From Flavobacteriaceae bacterium (GTDB taxonomy: Bacteria > Bacteroidota > Bacteroidia > Flavobacteriales > Flavobacteriaceae): a stretch of 18,190 nucleotides of DNA. The notes beneath the pieces were generated by a model. That model was given only the letters and a program-made list of their open reading frames with translations. It was not told where the DNA came from and searched no databases. Shown piece after piece: positions 6,018-14,462 of the stretch (positions are counted from its first letter, which is position 1; every line of letters starts with the position of its first letter). The DNA is taken from NCBI GenBank assembly GCA_030834365.1, contig JAURFJ010000005.1:1-18190 (forward strand), in the 5' to 3' direction. The translations under genes and the position numbers were made by a program.

Positions 6018-7517
6018 ATGAATTCGAAGTTCTTCATTCGGGTTGCAGCATTATTGCTGTTGGTTATTTCATGTGATAAAGAGGAACAACAAGATACTGC
6101 TCCGCAGTATTCGCTTTTTCTCTCTTCATCAGAAGGGGGCACAGTGTCAGATGTATCGGGATTATATCGCGAGGGCGATAAGGTCAATATAAAGGCTTTG
6201 GCAAATAGAGGCTATGTTTTTATTGGGTGGGAGGGGATAGATGACCCCTCGGAATCTCTTGAAATTACCATGAACCAATCTTGGACACTTAAGGCTAACT
6301 TTCAACTAGATGTAAAGGTCTTAAACAACAATGTTACCCACATTGTGGAGGAACTAGTCGATAACACCGGATACATTCTAGCGATAGAAAATGGAAAGAA
6401 CACCTGCTATCTTTTAGATCGTAATGGACAGAAACTAAGAACATGGACATTTGATTTGCCATTAGGCCAAGATGCAGAATTAGCTCCAGACGGCTCGTTA
6501 TATGGTCTATTTCAAGTGCCAAACCCTAATACAGGCTTAACCTTTGGAGGAAAGAGTGGTTTGATCCGAAAAATAAATAAATCAAATCAAGTTGTATGGG
6601 AATTTGAAATATCTAGTGAAAATGAAATCACCCATCACGATTTAGAGCTTATGCCAAACGGAAATCTTATGGTACTCGTTTGGCATAGAATACGAAAGGA
6701 AGAGGCCGCGCTTCTAGGTTATATTTCAGATCATGATTTATTCGTAGAAAAGTTGGTGGAGATTAATCCAGAGTTAAATAGAATTGTTTGGGAGTGGAAC
6801 AGCTGGGATCATATTGTCCAAAATAAAGTAGAAGATCATCCGACATTTGGTGATCCTAAAACTCAGCGTAATAAGATTGATATTATGTATAATTATCAAT
6901 CAGACTATCATCGTTTTATTGCCATTGGCGATATCATGCACGCTAATGGAATAGCCTATTTGCCGGATAATGACTTACTAGCGGTTAGCATTAATTTTTA
7001 TAACGAAGTTTGGTTCATTGATCACAGTACGAGCGCTCAAGAAGCTAAAACAAGTGCTGGAGGTAACTTTAATTTAGGAGGCGACTTGGTTTATCGCTTT
7101 GGCAATCCTTCAGCAATGGGCCTTTCAGACCCTAAGGTATTCGACTTTAACCACCACCCTACATTCACCTACAATAATGGCGTTTTTAATCTTTTGATTT
7201 TTAATAATAACGCAGCCGAAGAGCGCTCTAAGGCTATGGAATTTGAATTGCCTACATTTTCAGGTAGCTCAACAGAGATAGGCCCCAGTCCTAAAATAGT
7301 CTTTGAATATGCTAATGACGACATGTATTTTGAGATTGTAGGAGGTGCAGTCAGGTTGCCTAACGGAAACACCTTAATATGCGAGGGAGACTTCGGTTAT
7401 TGGGAGGTCAATGAATCCGGACAGGTGTTATGGAAATACGACGGTCAAGGGGCAAGTTTTTGGAGGGGACTTTATTATTCCAAAGAGAGTGCTGCCATTA
7501 AGAGTTTAGGGTTATAG
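6018..7517 (+). CDS. Arylsulfotransferase (ASST)-like lipoprotein with N-terminal InlB-type repeat
   Basis: This 499-residue exported protein has a lipoprotein signal (LLLLVISC, Cys19) followed by an acidic DKEE. Residues about 31-96 look like a divergent InlB B-repeat: EGGTVSDVSG...EGDKVNIKALANRGYVFIGWEG...WTLKANF. The rest (about 100-490) looks like the six-bladed propeller of arylsulfate sulfotransferases. Supporting motifs are THHDLELMPNGNLMVL (205-220), IMHANGIAYLPDNDLLAVS (307-324), HH at 379-380, and NGNTLICEGDFGYWEVN (449-465). In characterised ASSTs a His in the HxN context is transiently sulfated and other His and Arg residues assist; His308 and Asn310 fit that pattern. Such enzymes move sulfate between phenolic donors and acceptors without PAPS. 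Acidic residues after the lipid Cys often direct Bacteroidota lipoproteins to the cell surface, but this is inference. The family is well supported; activity and substrate are unknown. Confidence 0.78.
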   Translation: MNSKFFIRVAALLLLVISCDKEEQQDTAPQYSLFLSSSEGGTVSDVSGLYREGDKVNIKALANRGYVFIGWEGIDDPSESLEITMNQSWTLKANFQLDVKVLNNNVTHIVEELVDNTGYILAIENGKNTCYLLDRNGQKLRTWTFDLPLGQDAELAPDGSLYGLFQVPNPNTGLTFGGKSGLIRKINKSNQVVWEFEISSENEITHHDLELMPNGNLMVLVWHRIRKEEAALLGYISDHDLFVEKLVEINPELNRIVWEWNSWDHIVQNKVEDHPTFGDPKTQRNKIDIMYNYQSDYHRFIAIGDIMHANGIAYLPDNDLLAVSINFYNEVWFIDHSTSAQEAKTSAGGNFNLGGDLVYRFGNPSAMGLSDPKVFDFNHHPTFTYNNGVFNLLIFNNNAAEERSKAMEFELPTFSGSSTEIGPSPKIVFEYANDDMYFEIVGGAVRLPNGNTLICEGDFGYWEVNESGQVLWKYDGQGASFWRGLYYSKESAAIKSLGL

Positions 7518-7585
7518 CTAAAAACTAGATCGACTCACTTTTTATGCTATCTTGTTGGGTGCAACTGTAAAAATACCTACACCCG

Positions 7586-10500
7586 ATGAGACACTTTTCT
7601 ATAGTATTCGCTCTTTTTATGAGTGTGTTATTCGCCGGCCCTCTGAGCGCCCAGCGGAAAAAAACTTCAGGGTCTACTGACACTTCCTCAGAGATCTCCT
7701 TAGATGCCTTCAAATTTAGAAATATTGGTCCGGCCTTTTTATCAGGACGTATAGCAGATATTGCCATTGATCCCAAGAATGAAAACCGTTGGTTTGTTGC
7801 GGTAGGATCGGGGGGAGTCTGGAAGACCGACAATTCCGGAACCACATGGCAGCCTTTGTTCGACCAAGAGGGCTCTTATTCTACGGGATGCGTAACTATA
7901 GACCCATCAAATAGTCAAGTGATCTGGGTGGGTACTGGAGAGAATGTAGGAGGCCGACACGTTGCCTATGGAGATGGAATTTACAAATCAGAAGATGGAG
8001 GAGCCAGTTGGAACAATATGGGTCTCAAGGCTTCTGAACATATTTCAAAAATAGTAGTGCATCCTACCGATCCTAATACGGTTTGGGTAGCTGCTCAAGG
8101 TCCGCTATGGAGCAAAGGCGGAGAGCGCGGAGTATATAAAACTTCTGATGGAGGAAAAACCTGGAAACAGGTACTCGGAAACAACGAATGGACCGGGGCT
8201 ACAGAATTGGTGATCGACCCTAGAAATCCCGAAGTGCTGTATGCTGCTACCTGGGACAGGCACAGAACGGTTGCTGCGCTTATGGGTGGAGGTCCGGGGT
8301 CTGGATTACACCGTTCAACTGATGGAGGTGAAACCTGGACTAAGCTAAGTCAAGGACTACCTACATCTAATATGGGTAAGATAGGACTGGCAATCTCTCC
8401 TCAGAAGCCAGATGTGCTTTATGCAGCGATTGAGCTCGACCGAAAAAGTGGCGCGGTTTACCGATCGGATGACAGAGGGGCATCATGGACTAAGATGTCT
8501 AATACGGTTTCGGGCGGAACAGGTCCGCACTACTACCAAGAACTCTACGCAAGCCCACATAAATTTGACAGACTGTACCTCATGAATGTGCGCGTGCTTA
8601 CTTCTGAAGATGGGGGCAAAACATTTACCGAATTAAAAGAAGAAAAGAAGCATTCAGACAACCATGCCATTGCCTTTAAAAAAGACGATCCGAACTACTT
8701 AATGATCGGAACCGATGCCGGAATTTATGAGAGTTTTGATCTCGCTGAGAATTGGCGCTACATCAAAAACCTTCCGCTTACTCAATTTTATAAGGTTGCC
8801 GTTAATAATGCAGAGCCCTTCTATCATGTTTTTGGAGGAACTCAAGATAATGGATCGGCTGGAGGCCCTTCGGCCACTGACGAGGCTCAAGGAATAAGCA
8901 ATAAGCATTGGTATAAGACACTCTTTGCAGATGGACATCAATCGGCAACCGACCCTGAGTTCAACGACATCATCTATGCCGAGACGCAGCAGGGTGGTCT
9001 TCACAGGGTAGACCTAACCACTGGTGAGCCTTTAGCTATTCAGCCTCAAGCATTTTTGGGTGATCCGCATGAGCGTTTCAATTGGGATGCTCCGATTTTA
9101 GTTTCTCCTCATAACCCTGCCCGATTGTATTTTGCTTCTTACCGGGTTTGGAAGTCAGAATCTAGAGGTGACGACTGGGTACCGATTTCAAAAGATCTAA
9201 CGCGAAAAGAGGAGCGGCTTAACCTACCTATCATGGGTCGACAGCAGTCATGGGATAACGCCTGGGATGTAATGGCCATGTCTAATTACAATACGATCAC
9301 TTCACTTAGTGAATCACCCGTAAAGGAAGGTCTGCTCTATGCGGGTACTGATGATGGATTTGTGCAGTTTACCGAAGATGGAGGATCAAATTGGACAGCT
9401 ATACCGGTAACAAAGATGGGGCTACCTGAGCGCAGTTTTGTTAACGATATTAAAGCTGACCTTCACGATGAAAACACGGTTTATGTCGTTCTCGATAATC
9501 ACAAAGAGGGTGACTTTAATCCCTATCTTTTTAAGAGTACCGATAAAGGAAAGACATGGAAGTCGATCAGTGCAAATTTGCCGAAGCGCACCTTACTATG
9601 GCGAATTGTGCAAGACCACGTAGATCCTCAGCTGCTATTTTTAGCCACTGAGTTTGGTGTATACACATCGCTTAACGGGGGAGGGCACTGGCAAAAGCTG
9701 CCAGGCACTCCGAATATGGCCTTCAGAGACCTGACTATACAAAAACGTGAGAACGACTTGGTAGCTGCTTCTTTCGGACGAGGTTTTTATGTGCTAGATG
9801 ACTACAGCGCATTGCGTCAAATGAAGTCTAGTTCGCTTAGTGACCCAGCAGCGCTCTTTGATACTAGACCGGCAAAATGGTTTATACCAAGAAGCAACTT
9901 AGGAAATACAGGAGCAGATTTCTACATCGCTGATAACCCAACATTTGGAGCAGTTTTTACTTACCACTTGTCGCAAGACTTTAAATCGGCTAGAGAATTG
10001 CGTCAAGAACGCGAAAAAAAGGCGAATACGGCAAAAGCTTCGATTCCATTTGTTGGCTATGATACGCTTGACGACGAATTGCTCGAGCCAGAAACTTTAG
10101 CCTGGATTTTAATCCAAGATCAACAGGGAAATGTGGTACGGAAAATAAGCGAAAAAGCAAAAAAGGGAAGTCATCGAATGGCGTGGGATCTCCGACATGC
10201 TTACTCTGCTCCTCTCGTGCTCGATAAAGATGCTCGCGTCACAGAAGCAGGCCCTATGGTACGACCTGGTACATTTAAAGCCTCGCTTATTGTCGAGAAG
10301 GGTGGAACGGTACTTTCTCGAACTAGCCCGATTAGCTTTGAGGTCAAGCCCATACGTGAAGGAGTGCTTCAAGGGGTAGATTTCAACACTTATGAGGCAT
10401 TTAGATCTGACTACGCAGCTGTTGAGGCTTCTTATTTGGAATTTAGCCAATCGCTTAACTCAATTGAAGATCGTATAGGTGTTTTACGCGCTAATACCGC

Positions 10501-10822
10501 ACGTCTATTCAATAACCTAAAAGACCTTCAGGCCATCAATGAGTTGGGTTTACAGTTGGCTGCTTTAAAAAAGCAAAGTACTGTTAGCCCCTCTCGTGAC
10601 GAGGTTGGTGAAAAAGATGTGGATACCGCTTTGAGTAACCTAAGAATGGCCTCTCGGGGATTTTCAACGACCTATGGACCAACACCTTTACACAAGAGAT
10701 CATTGAGTCAGGCCAAAGAACTACTTAAGGCTGACATGGATGAGTTAGATGGTATTATGTTGAGTCTAAATGAGTTTATCAGCCAACTTGAATCCAAAAG
10801 AGGTATAAAGGTTATTCATTAA
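7586..10822 (+). CDS. Secreted BNR/VPS10-type beta-propeller protein
   Basis: This 1078-residue protein has a cleavable signal peptide (hydrophobic 4-20, likely cleavage after PLSA, residue 22). At least nine Asp-box motifs (S/T-x-D-x-G-x-T/S-W) are visible: TDNSGTTW 81, SEDGGASW 135, TSDGGKTW 186, STDGGETW 244, SDDRGASW 294, SEDGGKTF 340, TEDGGSNW 596, STDKGKTW 651 and SLNGGGHW 695. These mark one or two sialidase/sortilin-like propellers over about 45-740, ending in GRGFYVLDD (731-739). The remainder has a beta-rich segment and a helical region from about 960. Bacteroidota proteins of this type are often named glycosyl hydrolase or VPS10 domain protein, but no catalytic residues can be assigned and binding rather than hydrolysis is possible. 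It starts 68 bases after the arylsulfotransferase and ends at a strong terminator. No C-terminal secretion domain is recognised. Confidence 0.85.
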   Translation: MRHFSIVFALFMSVLFAGPLSAQRKKTSGSTDTSSEISLDAFKFRNIGPAFLSGRIADIAIDPKNENRWFVAVGSGGVWKTDNSGTTWQPLFDQEGSYSTGCVTIDPSNSQVIWVGTGENVGGRHVAYGDGIYKSEDGGASWNNMGLKASEHISKIVVHPTDPNTVWVAAQGPLWSKGGERGVYKTSDGGKTWKQVLGNNEWTGATELVIDPRNPEVLYAATWDRHRTVAALMGGGPGSGLHRSTDGGETWTKLSQGLPTSNMGKIGLAISPQKPDVLYAAIELDRKSGAVYRSDDRGASWTKMSNTVSGGTGPHYYQELYASPHKFDRLYLMNVRVLTSEDGGKTFTELKEEKKHSDNHAIAFKKDDPNYLMIGTDAGIYESFDLAENWRYIKNLPLTQFYKVAVNNAEPFYHVFGGTQDNGSAGGPSATDEAQGISNKHWYKTLFADGHQSATDPEFNDIIYAETQQGGLHRVDLTTGEPLAIQPQAFLGDPHERFNWDAPILVSPHNPARLYFASYRVWKSESRGDDWVPISKDLTRKEERLNLPIMGRQQSWDNAWDVMAMSNYNTITSLSESPVKEGLLYAGTDDGFVQFTEDGGSNWTAIPVTKMGLPERSFVNDIKADLHDENTVYVVLDNHKEGDFNPYLFKSTDKGKTWKSISANLPKRTLLWRIVQDHVDPQLLFLATEFGVYTSLNGGGHWQKLPGTPNMAFRDLTIQKRENDLVAASFGRGFYVLDDYSALRQMKSSSLSDPAALFDTRPAKWFIPRSNLGNTGADFYIADNPTFGAVFTYHLSQDFKSARELRQEREKKANTAKASIPFVGYDTLDDELLEPETLAWILIQDQQGNVVRKISEKAKKGSHRMAWDLRHAYSAPLVLDKDARVTEAGPMVRPGTFKASLIVEKGGTVLSRTSPISFEVKPIREGVLQGVDFNTYEAFRSDYAAVEASYLEFSQSLNSIEDRIGVLRANTARLFNNLKDLQAINELGLQLAALKKQSTVSPSRDEVGEKDVDTALSNLRMASRGFSTTYGPTPLHKRSLSQAKELLKADMDELDGIMLSLNEFISQLESKRGIKVIH

Positions 10823-10843
10823 TCTTCGAGTTCAAATTTTAAG

Positions 10844-10869
10844 AAGCCGCTCATTTGAGCGGCTTTTTT
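10844..10869 (+). terminator. Intrinsic terminator between convergent genes
   Basis: AAGCCGCTC (10844-10852) and GAGCGGCTT (10857-10865) form a perfect 9-bp stem with an ATTT loop and a run of six T at 10864-10869, 22 bases after the propeller-protein stop. It overlaps the last bases of the convergent minus-strand gene. The hairpin lies directly after that gene's stop too, but the T-tract on that side is weak. Its loop and stem ends match the tRNA-Val terminator. Confidence 0.88.
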
Positions 10870-11614
10870 AATTCGCGCCATCTAGATATTCACGCACCCT
10901 TAAAGGCTGATCGGTATTGATGTAATCGAGCCCTGACTCTACACTCCAATTCCAGGCCTTTGGGGTATCAGGAACAGCCCATAAACGAACGGGTTTATCA
11001 TAGGCCTTAGCCTTTTTTATAAAAGAAGTCAATCGTTTACGGTGGTCTTTAGTTAGTGTTGCTTCTCCGTTCCAATTGGAAAATCGCCTAAACGACTGGC
11101 TGATCATAGCCACCTTTGACCAAGACTCTATAGGGGTTTGATCTATTTCTTGGCAGTCAAAAAATATATGATTTGGGTAATTCGAATAGTCTTTAGGCAA
11201 GGGTCTATTTCCGGATATTACCAATCGCATACCGCTATCCTTTGAAGGATAGGTAAAGGGCTCAAGTGCCTCTGTTGCTTCAATGACGGCCTCTAAACTT
11301 TGATAAGCCTCAGTTTTAATATCGATCAATAGGCAAAGGTTTCTGACTCTCGGATCTTCATTCAATACTAACCGCAACAGCGGTTCTATGTAAGCTGATT
11401 GAAGTGTTTTAGCTGAATATATGCTCTCGAATTCGTGGGCGACGTATAAAATGGAGTCCTTTAAAATCACATCGACCTCAATAGAAGAAGCATTGGCTTC
11501 AAGAGCTCCGTGTAAGGGCTGTGGCTGGGCATAGTCGTTATGTGAGTGTATGCCTATTTGTGCCAGTGCTCCCCAGGTGAACCCTATTAAAACAACTAAA
11601 ACGAATCTTTTCAT
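10868..11614 (-). CDS. Secreted PI-PLC/GDPD-superfamily phosphodiesterase (Aim6-like)
   Basis: This 248-residue protein, read from the ATG at 11612-11614, starts MKRFVLVVLIGFTWGALAQ, a clear Sec signal with cleavage after ALA. A GTG two codons upstream is possible but less likely. The mature protein opens with IHSHNDYAQPQPLHGAL (His23, His25, Asn26, Asp27), then SIEVDVIL (Glu46, Asp48) and VAHEFE (His60). These follow the N-terminal active-site layout of PLC-like phosphodiesterases; HSHNDY is typical of the Aim6-like subgroup. The later stretches LLIDIKTEA and RLWAVPDTPKAW...GLDYINTDQP fit the end of the TIM barrel, where glycerophosphodiesterases also carry a conserved segment. It probably cleaves a phosphodiester outside the cytoplasm; the substrate is unknown. 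It is convergent with the propeller gene and divergent from the small membrane-protein gene 58 bases away. Confidence 0.8.
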   Translation of the reverse strand: MKRFVLVVLIGFTWGALAQIGIHSHNDYAQPQPLHGALEANASSIEVDVILKDSILYVAHEFESIYSAKTLQSAYIEPLLRLVLNEDPRVRNLCLLIDIKTEAYQSLEAVIEATEALEPFTYPSKDSGMRLVISGNRPLPKDYSNYPNHIFFDCQEIDQTPIESWSKVAMISQSFRRFSNWNGEATLTKDHRKRLTSFIKKAKAYDKPVRLWAVPDTPKAWNWSVESGLDYINTDQPLRVREYLDGAN

Positions 11615-11672
11615 GGCCACGGATACTGCTTTGCTTATTGAAAATACCTATTTTGAGTCAAATGCACGTACA

Positions 11673-11867
11673 ATGAAAAAGTGGTTTATTTTTTCTGTGG
11701 TTTCGCTTGCCACTGTAGGCTTTGGTCTGGCACTTTTGGGTGAGGCCATTATCGCAAAATCGAAAGAGGAGCCTTGGTTTTGGATGGGCACTCTTGCACT
11801 TATTACTATCAATACAGGCCTTTCTCTTCTGGGTCGAGCAGTCATCGAACGATTAAAGGCACTATAG
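11673..11867 (+). CDS. Small two-helix membrane protein with internal repeat
   Basis: This is an unrecognised 64-residue protein starting MKKWFIFSVV. The frame is open further upstream, but the earlier part overlaps the divergent phosphodiesterase gene on its start side, so the ATG at 11673 is preferred. Two hydrophobic helices lie at about 4-27 and 35-58, joined by a charged turn AKSKEEPW. The helices look like a duplication: GLALLGEAII (18-27) and GLSLLGRAVI (49-58). Its stop is directly followed by the ATG of the symporter gene with no spacer, so translation is probably coupled. The pairing suggests an accessory role to the symporter or simple operon membership. No function is assigned. 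Confidence 0.65.
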   Translation: MKKWFIFSVVSLATVGFGLALLGEAIIAKSKEEPWFWMGTLALITINTGLSLLGRAVIERLKAL

Positions 11868-12764
11868 ATGTCAGATTTGAATTTGACCGGTATTCAGATT
11901 GAGTTTGATCCAAACGCCTTGTGGCTATTGAATCTGGCACTAGGCTTTATCATGTTTGGTATTGCATTGGAGATTAAGCCCGCGCATTTTAAGCTGCTTT
12001 GGGAGTCTCCGAAATCCGTTTTTGCGGGTCTATTCAGTCAGTTTGTCGCCCTTCAATTGCTCACGTTGACCTTAGTTTGGCTGATGGAACCCGCGACCGA
12101 TATTGCTTTGGGGATGTTCTTAGTGGCGGCTTGCCCGGGGGGCAATGTCTCTAATTTCATGAGTCATTTTGCAGGCGGAAATAGCGCTCTTTCGATTAGC
12201 TTAACGGCCATTTCATCGGTTGCGGCAGTGATTATGACCCCATTGGTTTTTAATACTATGGTTTATTTCTATCTAGAGACTACCTCAGCTACTACGAATT
12301 TTTCGATCGCTTTTCTCGACATGTTTGAAGTGGTCATTCTTATTTTAGGAATCCCCCTATTGCTTGGGATGACCTTCACCCATTTTCTACCTCTATGGTC
12401 AAAAAGACTATCGGCCGTATTTAAATGGGTATCTGTGTTATTCTTTGTTTTTTTAGTCGTTTTGATGATCGTTCAAAATCAATCAGCTTTTCAAGCCAGT
12501 ATTATTTCTTTATTTTCAGTAGTAGTGGTCCACAATTTGGCGGCTTTAGCCACCGGATTTGCGGTTGCTCTTTTGTTTGGTTTAGGCCTAGCTGAAAGAC
12601 GAACCTTGAGCATAGAGACCGGTATTCAGAATTCAGGTCTTGGTCTGCTACTCATATTCACTTTCTTTGATCAAAACAAAGGAATGGCCGTGGTAGCTGC
12701 CCTTTGGGGCATTTGGCACCTTATTTCAGGTATGTCCTTGGCCTTGTTCTGGTCAAAACGATGA
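11868..12764 (+). CDS. Bile acid:sodium symporter (BASS/SBF) family transporter
   Basis: This is a 298-residue inner-membrane protein with about nine or ten helices. The BASS signature ACPGGNVSNFMSHFAGGNSALSISLT lies at 88-113 and a second conserved stretch IETGIQNSGLGLLL at 249-262. In structurally known bacterial members these two crossing regions, including the Glu and Gln of the ETGxQN motif (Glu250, Gln254 here), form the sodium sites. It is expected to import an organic anion with Na+; the natural substrate in bacteria is generally uncertain (pantoate and other organic acids have been proposed for relatives). It begins directly after the 64-residue protein gene and is followed after a few bases by the acyltransferase gene. 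A sodium-coupled carrier fits with the NhaD antiporter elsewhere in the window. Confidence 0.9.
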   Translation: MSDLNLTGIQIEFDPNALWLLNLALGFIMFGIALEIKPAHFKLLWESPKSVFAGLFSQFVALQLLTLTLVWLMEPATDIALGMFLVAACPGGNVSNFMSHFAGGNSALSISLTAISSVAAVIMTPLVFNTMVYFYLETTSATTNFSIAFLDMFEVVILILGIPLLLGMTFTHFLPLWSKRLSAVFKWVSVLFFVFLVVLMIVQNQSAFQASIISLFSVVVVHNLAALATGFAVALLFGLGLAERRTLSIETGIQNSGLGLLLIFTFFDQNKGMAVVAALWGIWHLISGMSLALFWSKR

Positions 12765-12770
12765 GTTGTG

Positions 12771-13769
12771 ATGGTGTCTAATGTGGTCATTTCAGGGGTT
12801 AAAGGGTTCTTGCGCATAGCGTTACGACTGTATTTTAAAGAAATCAGACACGCTTCGTATCAAATAGATCAACGGCGACCGCTGCTCTTTTTGGCCAACC
12901 ATCAGAATGCGTTAATCGATGCGTTGCTCATCGCCGCTTTTAACCGGCGTAAAACCTATTTTTTGGTTCGCTCAGACGTGTTTAAACGCAAGTGGGTTGC
13001 ACGCGTATTACACTATTTTGGCTTGAGACCTATTTTCCGCATACGAGATGGTAAGCATCTTGTTAGCCAAAATGAGCCTATACTGAATTTCTTTGCCGAG
13101 GTTTTGGTTAAGGGTGATTGTGTACTCCTTTTTCCGGAAGGAAATCACTCGCTTAAACGGAGCATAAGGCCCCTTCGAAAGGGCTTTATTGATATAGCAG
13201 ATAAAGCATTTGCCTTAGATAGTAATCTCGATTTGGGACTGGTGACCATAGGTCTTAGCTATCAGAATGCCACCTGCTTTAGAGATCGTGTACATATACA
13301 TTACGCCAATGCTATTGATGCCAAAAGCTTATTTGTTAAGGCACATAACAAAACTAGCGACAAGAAAGAACGCGATAAACAAATTTTAGCGTTTGTCCAC
13401 CAGCGTTTATCGACTTGCACGGTGCACATTGCTTCTGAAAATTATGTTGACATTGAATGGCAATTGATCCGCGAAAAAACAGATTTTCTTAAGGTTCCAG
13501 CGGTAAATGCGCGGATTGCTGAATTGACAGAATCTATCAGTAGCGATCGAAGTGAAGAATTCCTGGCCTTACCTGCTCCCTGTGAGGTGAGCGGCCTAAA
13601 GCTCGTGATCAGCATTCTTTTTTGGCCGCTGGTATTTATCTGGCGCAGTCGCATCCGGCCGATGATCAAAGAAGATGAATTTGTGAGCACGTTTAGATTT
13701 GCCTACTTCACCTTTATACTTCTAGTAAGTGTGCAGCTGTTTGCTCTTGTTTTAATTTTTTTACTTTAG
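12771..13769 (+). CDS. 1-acylglycerol-3-phosphate acyltransferase-like protein (PlsC superfamily)
   Basis: This is a 332-residue membrane-associated acyltransferase, read from the ATG at 12771; a GTG one codon earlier is equally in frame. Motif I is LANHQNALIDALL (41-53), with His44 and Asp50. Five residues separate His and Asp, rather than the four of classical PlsC, as in the glycerol-3-phosphate acyltransferase Gpt2/Sct1-like branch. Motif III is LLFPEGNHS (120-128). A C-terminal part has two hydrophobic segments (about 273-290 and 308-331) that should anchor it. It should transfer an acyl chain to lysophosphatidic acid or another lysolipid; the exact acceptor is open. It lies seven bases after the symporter stop and 18 before the TM2 gene, so the cluster is probably one transcription unit. 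Confidence 0.85.
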   Translation: MVSNVVISGVKGFLRIALRLYFKEIRHASYQIDQRRPLLFLANHQNALIDALLIAAFNRRKTYFLVRSDVFKRKWVARVLHYFGLRPIFRIRDGKHLVSQNEPILNFFAEVLVKGDCVLLFPEGNHSLKRSIRPLRKGFIDIADKAFALDSNLDLGLVTIGLSYQNATCFRDRVHIHYANAIDAKSLFVKAHNKTSDKKERDKQILAFVHQRLSTCTVHIASENYVDIEWQLIREKTDFLKVPAVNARIAELTESISSDRSEEFLALPAPCEVSGLKLVISILFWPLVFIWRSRIRPMIKEDEFVSTFRFAYFTFILLVSVQLFALVLIFLL

Positions 13770-13787
13770 AGGTAAACCAGAAGACTA

Positions 13788-14132
13788 ATGAGTGATTCAC
13801 CATTTAGCAAGCCCGAACATCAAATGTATTGCGCTGAATGCGGAAAATTAATCAGCAAAAAGGCATCTATGTGTCCGAATTGTGGGCTCTCTTATGAAGA
13901 GGCTCCCAAACAGCCGTTCAACGCCGAACCGCGTTTTCTGGCTACACTTCTTCTGTGTTGGTTTTTGGGGGTGTTTGGCGTGCATCGCTTTTATACGGGC
14001 CACACCGCCATTGGAGTGATTCAGTTATTCACCTTAGGCGGATGCGGTATCTGGGTCATTATTGACTTTATACTTATTGTGACCGGCGGGTTCAAAGACG
14101 CAAACGGCATTTCTATTCGGGCAAATGGATAG
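13788..14132 (+). CDS. TM2 domain protein with N-terminal zinc ribbon
   Basis: This is a 114-residue membrane protein. The N-terminus is a zinc-ribbon: YCAECGK (Cys15, Cys18) and MCPNCGL (Cys29, Cys32). The TM2 domain follows: LLCWFLGVFGVHRFYTGHTAIGV (55-77), with the conserved G-x-x-G-x-H-R-F-Y-x-G pattern, then a second helix GIWVIIDFILIVTGGF (87-102) with the expected central Asp93. The family's function is not established. Its final codons overlap the start of the DUF2752 gene by 8 bases, so the two are translationally coupled, a pairing that is common for these families in Bacteroidota. Confidence 0.88.
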   Translation: MSDSPFSKPEHQMYCAECGKLISKKASMCPNCGLSYEEAPKQPFNAEPRFLATLLLCWFLGVFGVHRFYTGHTAIGVIQLFTLGGCGIWVIIDFILIVTGGFKDANGISIRANG

Positions 14133-14424
14133 AACGATCGCACTACTTTTCAGTCATAAATTTATGCTTTCTGCAGTGGTAGTGTATCAAGTGACCACGG
14201 GTCTTATAGCGGAATACAGCGCTATAGATCTCATGATTCCCTGCCTATTCAAGACCTTTTTTCAGGTTGAATGTTGGGGGTGTGGCCTATCATCTGCGGC
14301 CATAGAGCTGCTTCATTTTCGGTTTAGCCTAGCGGCTCAGAAGAACCCATTGATCTATGCTGTAATGGGATTGGTGGCATATTATTTCGCAAAGCACTCT
14401 CTTTCCTTTGCAGACCCGCAATGA
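14125..14424 (+). CDS. DUF2752 family membrane protein
   Basis: This is a 99-residue protein with two or three hydrophobic segments. The DUF2752 signature is recognisable: IPCLFKTFFQVECWGCGLSSA at 38-58, corresponding to the family's C-P-x-K...C-P-x-C-G pattern with Cys40, Cys50 and Cys53 kept and both prolines changed. The ATG lies inside the end of the TM2 gene. It is the last gene of the membrane-protein cluster. The following bases show an A-run, an 8-base palindrome and a T-run (about 14441-14468), which is only a weak terminator candidate. Function is unknown. Confidence 0.8.
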   Translation: MDRTIALLFSHKFMLSAVVVYQVTTGLIAEYSAIDLMIPCLFKTFFQVECWGCGLSSAAIELLHFRFSLAAQKNPLIYAVMGLVAYYFAKHSLSFADPQ

Positions 14425-14462
14425 GTTTGCCAATAGAAAATTCAAAAAAAAACGCTAGCGAG

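Noticed and set aside
5601..7517. Small genomic island behind tRNA-Val carrying the Bor-like and arylsulfotransferase genes
   Set aside because: There is no integrase, no flanking repeat of the tRNA end, and no measured composition shift.
8699..9004. Minus-strand frame inside the propeller gene
   Set aside because: The plus strand is continuously coding with Asp-box repeats; the opposite frame is an artefact.
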